From Sporodiniella umbellata (Eukaryota > Mucoromycota > Mucoromycetes > Mucorales > Rhizopodaceae), in assembly GCA_025677835.1 (NCBI GenBank), contig JAIXMR010000033.1, positions 1 to 64,000 on the forward strand: a stretch of 64,000 bases of DNA, in the 5' to 3' direction. The notes below the pieces were generated by a model that was not told the DNA's origin, ran no database searches, and saw nothing but the letters and a program-made list of their open reading frames with translations. A program made the position numbers and the translations under genes. Positions 58,985 to 64,000 of this stretch are shown one piece after another. Positions within the stretch are counted from its first letter, which is position 1, and each line of letters starts with the position of its first letter.

Positions 58985-61524
58985 TCAATATTTTGATGCT
59001 GAAAATTCAGACCTTTCACGAGAAGAATGTGTTCCTATTGCCTGTTCTTTAAGAATATTTTCCATAAACTCTTTATGCTCTTTCATAGTCTAGAATAAAG
59101 ATATTAATACTGGCCTCTTTGAAGTATGTGGCATAGCTTACATCAAATGTAGACAATGAATGAGAGAGCATATTTTCTCGTTTTCGTAGACGCTTTTCCA
59201 ATTCATCGTTCAGGTCAATTTGTTCTTTGTACAAAGTCTGAAATTCTTGTAGTTGCCTTCTGATGTTTTCAAAATCCTTACTTTGATTCTCAAATTTCTT
59301 TCTCAGATCGTAATTTAGACTTTGTAACCTTTGCTCAGCTTTGCTATTTGTCTATCAAGATCATGCGCGTGTGTGTCAGTTGTGTTTAGCAGGTTTTAAT
59401 TGAGGTTACCTCGGCTGCCTTTAGCATTTTGTTTAGTATTCCGTTCTTTTCTTTGGTCCTTTCCCATTCATATGTTAGAGTGTGACAAGCTTCAGATTCT
59501 TTAGCCAGCTCCTCTTCTAATGAACGAATTCTTTCCCTCCACTCTTCTTCAAGATGAACTAGCTTCTCCAACTCCTAGGGGGGGGGAGAAATATAATGAT
59601 GAATTCTACTCCAAAAACAGATAATAAAGCTGTACCTCTTTAAGCCGTGTTTCTGAGCTGTTATCTTGTTTTTCATCGACAACCTCTTTCAATTCAAGCA
59701 CATATCTGCTTTTCTCCTCCAGCTCCTGAAGAGCAAAATCCAGTTTGTGACTCAAATCGTCAATCTCTTCTTTCAAAAACATCTTTTCTCTTTCCACTGT
59801 ATCCTCTTGTGCTTCCTGTTCGCCTTCTAGTGTAGCAATTTTCACGTCGCGCTCTCTAATAGCCACAGCAAGCTCATTGAACTGTTTCTCTAGCTTTTGC
59901 TCGTATTCTTTTTGGATCTGAGCTGATTTGTCTTCGGTTTCTTTTATCAGCGCTATCAGATCGTTATTGGTATCACTCTTTTCTTGTATTTCGTTCTGGA
60001 TTTGATGAATGTGCTTCTCGAGCTCTTCCATATCCTGATCGTGTAATTTGTTCATGTTGTTGACCTCCTCTGTTAGTTGGGCTATCTTCTGATCTCTTTC
60101 CTGAATAATGTTTTCCAATAAAGCCAACTTTTCGTTGTCTTCTTCTGGTTTAGCCAGATCGTCTCCCTCACAGTAAGACAGGAGCTAATCAGGTTTTTTT
60201 TTGTAAGTTATTGAGAGATACCGAATCAACTTACTTTGATAATTTCATCTTCAAGCGCAGTGACTTCCCTCTCTCTATTCTGTAGTTCAGTGATAAGCAT
60301 TTGATTTTCACGCTTGAGATGATCTATCGTGTCCTCATTGGAATGCACTGAACTGGCACTTCCCTTGGTTAATCTTTCACATTCGGCCACCTTGGCTTTT
60401 AAAAGTTGTTTATTGTCAAAAAGCAATATCCTAGCCTCGCTCAATTCACGGTTCAAATCCTTAACAGCTTTGTTCTTCTGCTCTTTGTCATCCATAATAA
60501 CATCGATCTCCATTCTTTGTGCTTTTAGTTGCTAAATAGAGAGATATGGTTTTATGACAGGTGGTGTTTAAAAAAAAAAAAAAAGAGCTTACCTCTTCCA
60601 ATGCCTTGACTTTGTTCAACAAATAAGGATCCTGAGGTTTGAGCGTCCCTGATTTGGATTGGAGCGTTTGGATTTGTTGTTGCTGTTCCTGAATCGTTGT
60701 CTGTGCCTGTCTGTACTTTCTATTGAGATCTGTCTCTTCATGTTCTGTCTTGGCTGAACGCAACGAGGCCCGCAATCGAACATTTTCAGCAGATATATCA
60801 GCAACCATCTTACTTTGTCTATCAATTTCTTCATGGGATGCCTCTGCTGAGGAGATAGCCGCTTTTAACTCCTCTTTCTCTGCCTGTGTCATACCGTGTT
60901 GCTTTGGACATGGCTTATTGAGGATTTCAATGGCTGCCTTCAACTCATGTATCACCTTTGTGTACTTTTTTATTTCTTTTGTCAATCGTTGAACTGTTAC
61001 TTTTAAATCAACGTTCTATGATACCGTCAGTCCTAAATGGGATGGGAGGGTTTTCTTTTTTTTTTTTTTTTTTTCTTTTTTTTACTTCTTTTAAAGTATT
61101 ATCAAGATTCACTGGCGATAAATCATGTAAACGAGCTTCCAGAAAGTAAATTTTTAGCCTCAGGTCAAAATTCTCTTTTTTTAAAACATCCACAGTCTAG
61201 TAGAGAGAAGAAAAAAAAAAAAAAAAAAAGAATCCGTTGATATAAATACATATAGCCCCTTTTACGCAATATTACATTTTCTTGATGCTTTAGGGGCATG
61301 GTTGGATTAGCCGATTTTGTCAAGGTCTCATGTGGTGCCTCTACAACATTCCATTGCTCACTCGAATTGCTACTGCTTTGTAATATATCACTCTTTTGGC
61401 TACTATTCTCAAGATTTTCGTTTTTTTTCTTTAAAAACGGGACAGGTGAACTAACTAACTGTCTTGGTGATTGGACCTCTTCAAGTAAAGAAACATTGGT
61501 CGTTGAAAATAAATCGTCTTCCAT
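58985..61524 (-). CDS. Cnn1-motif microtubule-organising coiled-coil protein
   Basis: Long coiled-coil protein of the centrosomin/Mto1/Pcp1/CDK5RAP2 group, which docks gamma-tubulin complexes to spindle pole bodies or other organising centres. The start MEDDLFSTTNVSLLEEVQSP leads through a disordered Ser-rich region to the Cnn motif 1: LKKENFDLRLKIYFLEARL, then HDLSP. The next several hundred residues are heptad coiled coil with Gln-rich turns (TIQEQQQQIQTL). The last exon ends RSEFSASKY at 58985. About eight exons. The motif makes the organiser role likely; which of the fungal homologues it is cannot be told. Confidence 0.87.
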
Positions 61525-62033
61525 TCCCTTTTCTTTTTATAAAGAAAAAAAATAAACAATAAACAATAAAATAAACCAAATTGAGAAAGAAATACTTAAA
61601 AAAAAAAAAATTTGAAAAAGGAGAATTTCTGAAAGGGGGTCCTCGGCATTTTTTCGCTTTTTTTTTTTTTTTGATAAATTAAGGAAATTGTTTTCAACAT
61701 TTTTTGTGTTTTCAAATTTCGAGTAAAGAAAATATAAAGACTTTATCTCATTTGAGATATGCTAAAAGTAGATAAATTCCATACTAACCTTTGGATAAAG
61801 TGTTTTTTTTAAAAAAAAAAAAAAACGAGAAAAAGAAAACCCTTATTTTTAATATCTGCATAGAATAAAATAGTGTTTACTCTTGTTCATAAAGACACAC
61901 AGCAGCTAGCCACCTTGGTGTAGACTTACTCCGTTTGTAGTGTATTACGTGAGACCATGTTTTATAAACATAACATTCCAAATGGCTTTGTTTTATTTTA
62001 CACGTACATCTTTTTTTTTTTTTTGGAAATTTT
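61525..62033. other. Intergenic gap upstream of the coiled-coil gene
   Basis: Promoter side of the coiled-coil gene and 3' side of the PSMG1-like gene. Contains a T(9)A(15) tract near 61802-61825 and other A/T runs. No gene recognised. Confidence 0.5.
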
Positions 62034-62925
62034 TTAAATATACAAACGGTGGTGATTATCGTCAATACGCCCCTTGTTGCTTAATGATTGTTTCAGCAAC
62101 TCACTATTAAATTTCAAATCCAAACCCAGTTGCTTTAGTCCTTGTTCGTAAGCAACCAGAGTATCTTCAGTCACCAACAGTTTTCCGTAAACGTATTCCT
62201 GAAGTGTCAATAGATTGTAACAAGGAATAGAATGTATTTCACACTGTTATTATTTCCCAAAGAGAGATTAGAGTGAATTTTTCATTTGATATACAATAAA
62301 AAAAAAAAAAAGGAGAGGGGAGTTTTGTTTTCAAGGATGCTCTTACATGATTTAAAACAGCAGCAGGCAAGCCAGTCACCATGTGAGGTATTTCATATTG
62401 TGATAAGGTTTTCAAAACAGGAGAAACCGAGGTTTGTAACACACGAAGCGAGGGAGGAGTAAGGCTGTTGTCATGAGCAAAGGTGTCAAGAACAATCACT
62501 TGAGTGATCTTATCACGGAATTGGTCCAGGATGGATTTGGTATACTGAACTGCTTCTTCTGCTTCAATCTTTTTTACAAAAGAAATAAATAGAATGGACG
62601 AGTCGGGGGATTGAAAAAGAGTTGCCTTTGTTTCTTGCTTGTCCTGATAGGTTAGGAAAGAGTGGTTAGCACTAGACCAATTCAAATACTATGCCCAACT
62701 GATTACAGAAAGAATAATAGCGCCAATGTTTTCAAGATTAGGAAGCGATTCAATATAGTTCTGACCAGGCCCTGAAGGACCCAATACCAAAGTAATGTTG
62801 GTTGAAACAGTTGCATTGATCTGAATGTTCAATTCTTGAGTATCCAATTCAAGCTCTTCATCGCTATCGAGCTCCTCAACTGCATAACGTACAGGTGCTG
62901 AGTAAAAAGAGTCTTCGTAATCCAT
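62034..62925 (-). CDS. Proteasome assembly chaperone 1 (PSMG1/Pba1-like)
   Basis: Chaperone that with PAC2 guides 20S alpha-ring assembly. The start MDYEDSFYSAPVRYAVEELD is acidic. A first beta strand pair (NITLVLGPSGPG, NIGAIILS) is followed by LNWSSANHSFLTYQDK, SSILFISFVKK, ITQVIVLDTF, the family signature TGLPAAVLNH, and a C-terminal exon CEIHSIPCYNLLTLQEY. In the middle the frame reads ISWA, a TAG at 62689-62691, then YLNW in the same frame. Either an 18-nt GT-AG intron (62689-62706) removes the stop, or a 99-nt intron removes conserved residues, or the gene carries a nonsense mutation. The rest is intact. Confidence 0.78.
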
Positions 62926-63046
62926 CGTTGAGTTGATTCAAAAGACAAAATAAGAGAAAGAGGGAAATGACGCGTTCAGCACTTGGCTAACTGCGTTTAA
63001 AACGGATTTGTAACCCAGCCTTTATTTTGGAAAACTTTATACAGCT

Positions 63047-64000
<954 letters not shown>

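Overview
The window reads as nuclear DNA of a filamentous, early-diverging fungus, most likely Mucoromycota (Mucorales). The gene set is fungal (Vac1/Pep7, Tah18, an Itr1-type transporter, PHO80 cyclins, Trm8, a Cnn1-motif microtubule organiser). It includes a secreted lipase of the Rhizomucor/Rhizopus type and a full SCAP sterol sensor. Genes are separated by short gaps and cut by many short introns. Poly-A and poly-T runs of about 10-30 bases crowd introns and intergenic gaps. No operons, CRISPR arrays, rRNA or convincing tRNA genes were seen.

Layout, 0-32 kb (dense): 3' end of a CorA/Alr Mg2+ transporter; Vac1/Rabenosyn (-) divergent from the diflavin reductase Tah18 (+); an inositol/sugar MFS transporter (-); a 2.2 kb gap; a METTL2/6/8-type tRNA m3C methyltransferase; a secreted class 3 lipase; EMC7 (-); a GT8 glycosyltransferase; a TrhO-like rhodanese; an unknown C-terminal-TM protein; Rab6 copy 1 (-); a wrecked Pbs2-type MAPKK relic (-); PHO80-like cyclin copy 1 (-); OST5/TMEM258 (-); a probable chromatin-remodelling subunit (-); an SRR1-like protein; a prolidase-type M24 peptidase; mitochondrial ribosome recycling factor; PHO80-like cyclin copy 2 (-); and a mitochondrial glutamate dehydrogenase of the animal type (-).

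32-50 kb: a 2.7 kb gene-free stretch, then the m-AAA protease Afg3/Yta10, TAF5, an epoxide hydrolase (-), a HAX1/MLF-like protein (-), a standalone Rieske protein (-), Trm8 (-) divergent from a small acidic protein, a DsbA/FrnE-like protein, ribosomal protein S24 and Rab6 copy 2 (-).

50-54 kb is gene-poor and holds two decayed DDE (Tc1/mariner/IS630-like) transposase remnants. 54-64 kb holds SCAP (+), a Cnn1-motif coiled-coil protein (-), a PSMG1/Pba1-type proteasome assembly chaperone (-) and trimethylguanosine synthase TGS1 (-, running off the right edge).

The neighbours do not form one pathway. Recurring themes are membrane traffic (Vac1, two Rab6, EMC7, OST5, SCAP), tRNA/snRNA modification (m3C, m7G, TrhO-like, TGS1) and mitochondrial upkeep (RRF, Afg3, GDH). 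The most notable oddities are the MAPKK relic, two conserved genes whose reading frame needs an 18-nt or 25-nt intron (or carries a lesion), A-rich 3' splice sites, the Rab6 and PHO80 pairs, and a Cys-rich tail on SCAP. I found no clear candidate for a wholly new multi-gene system.
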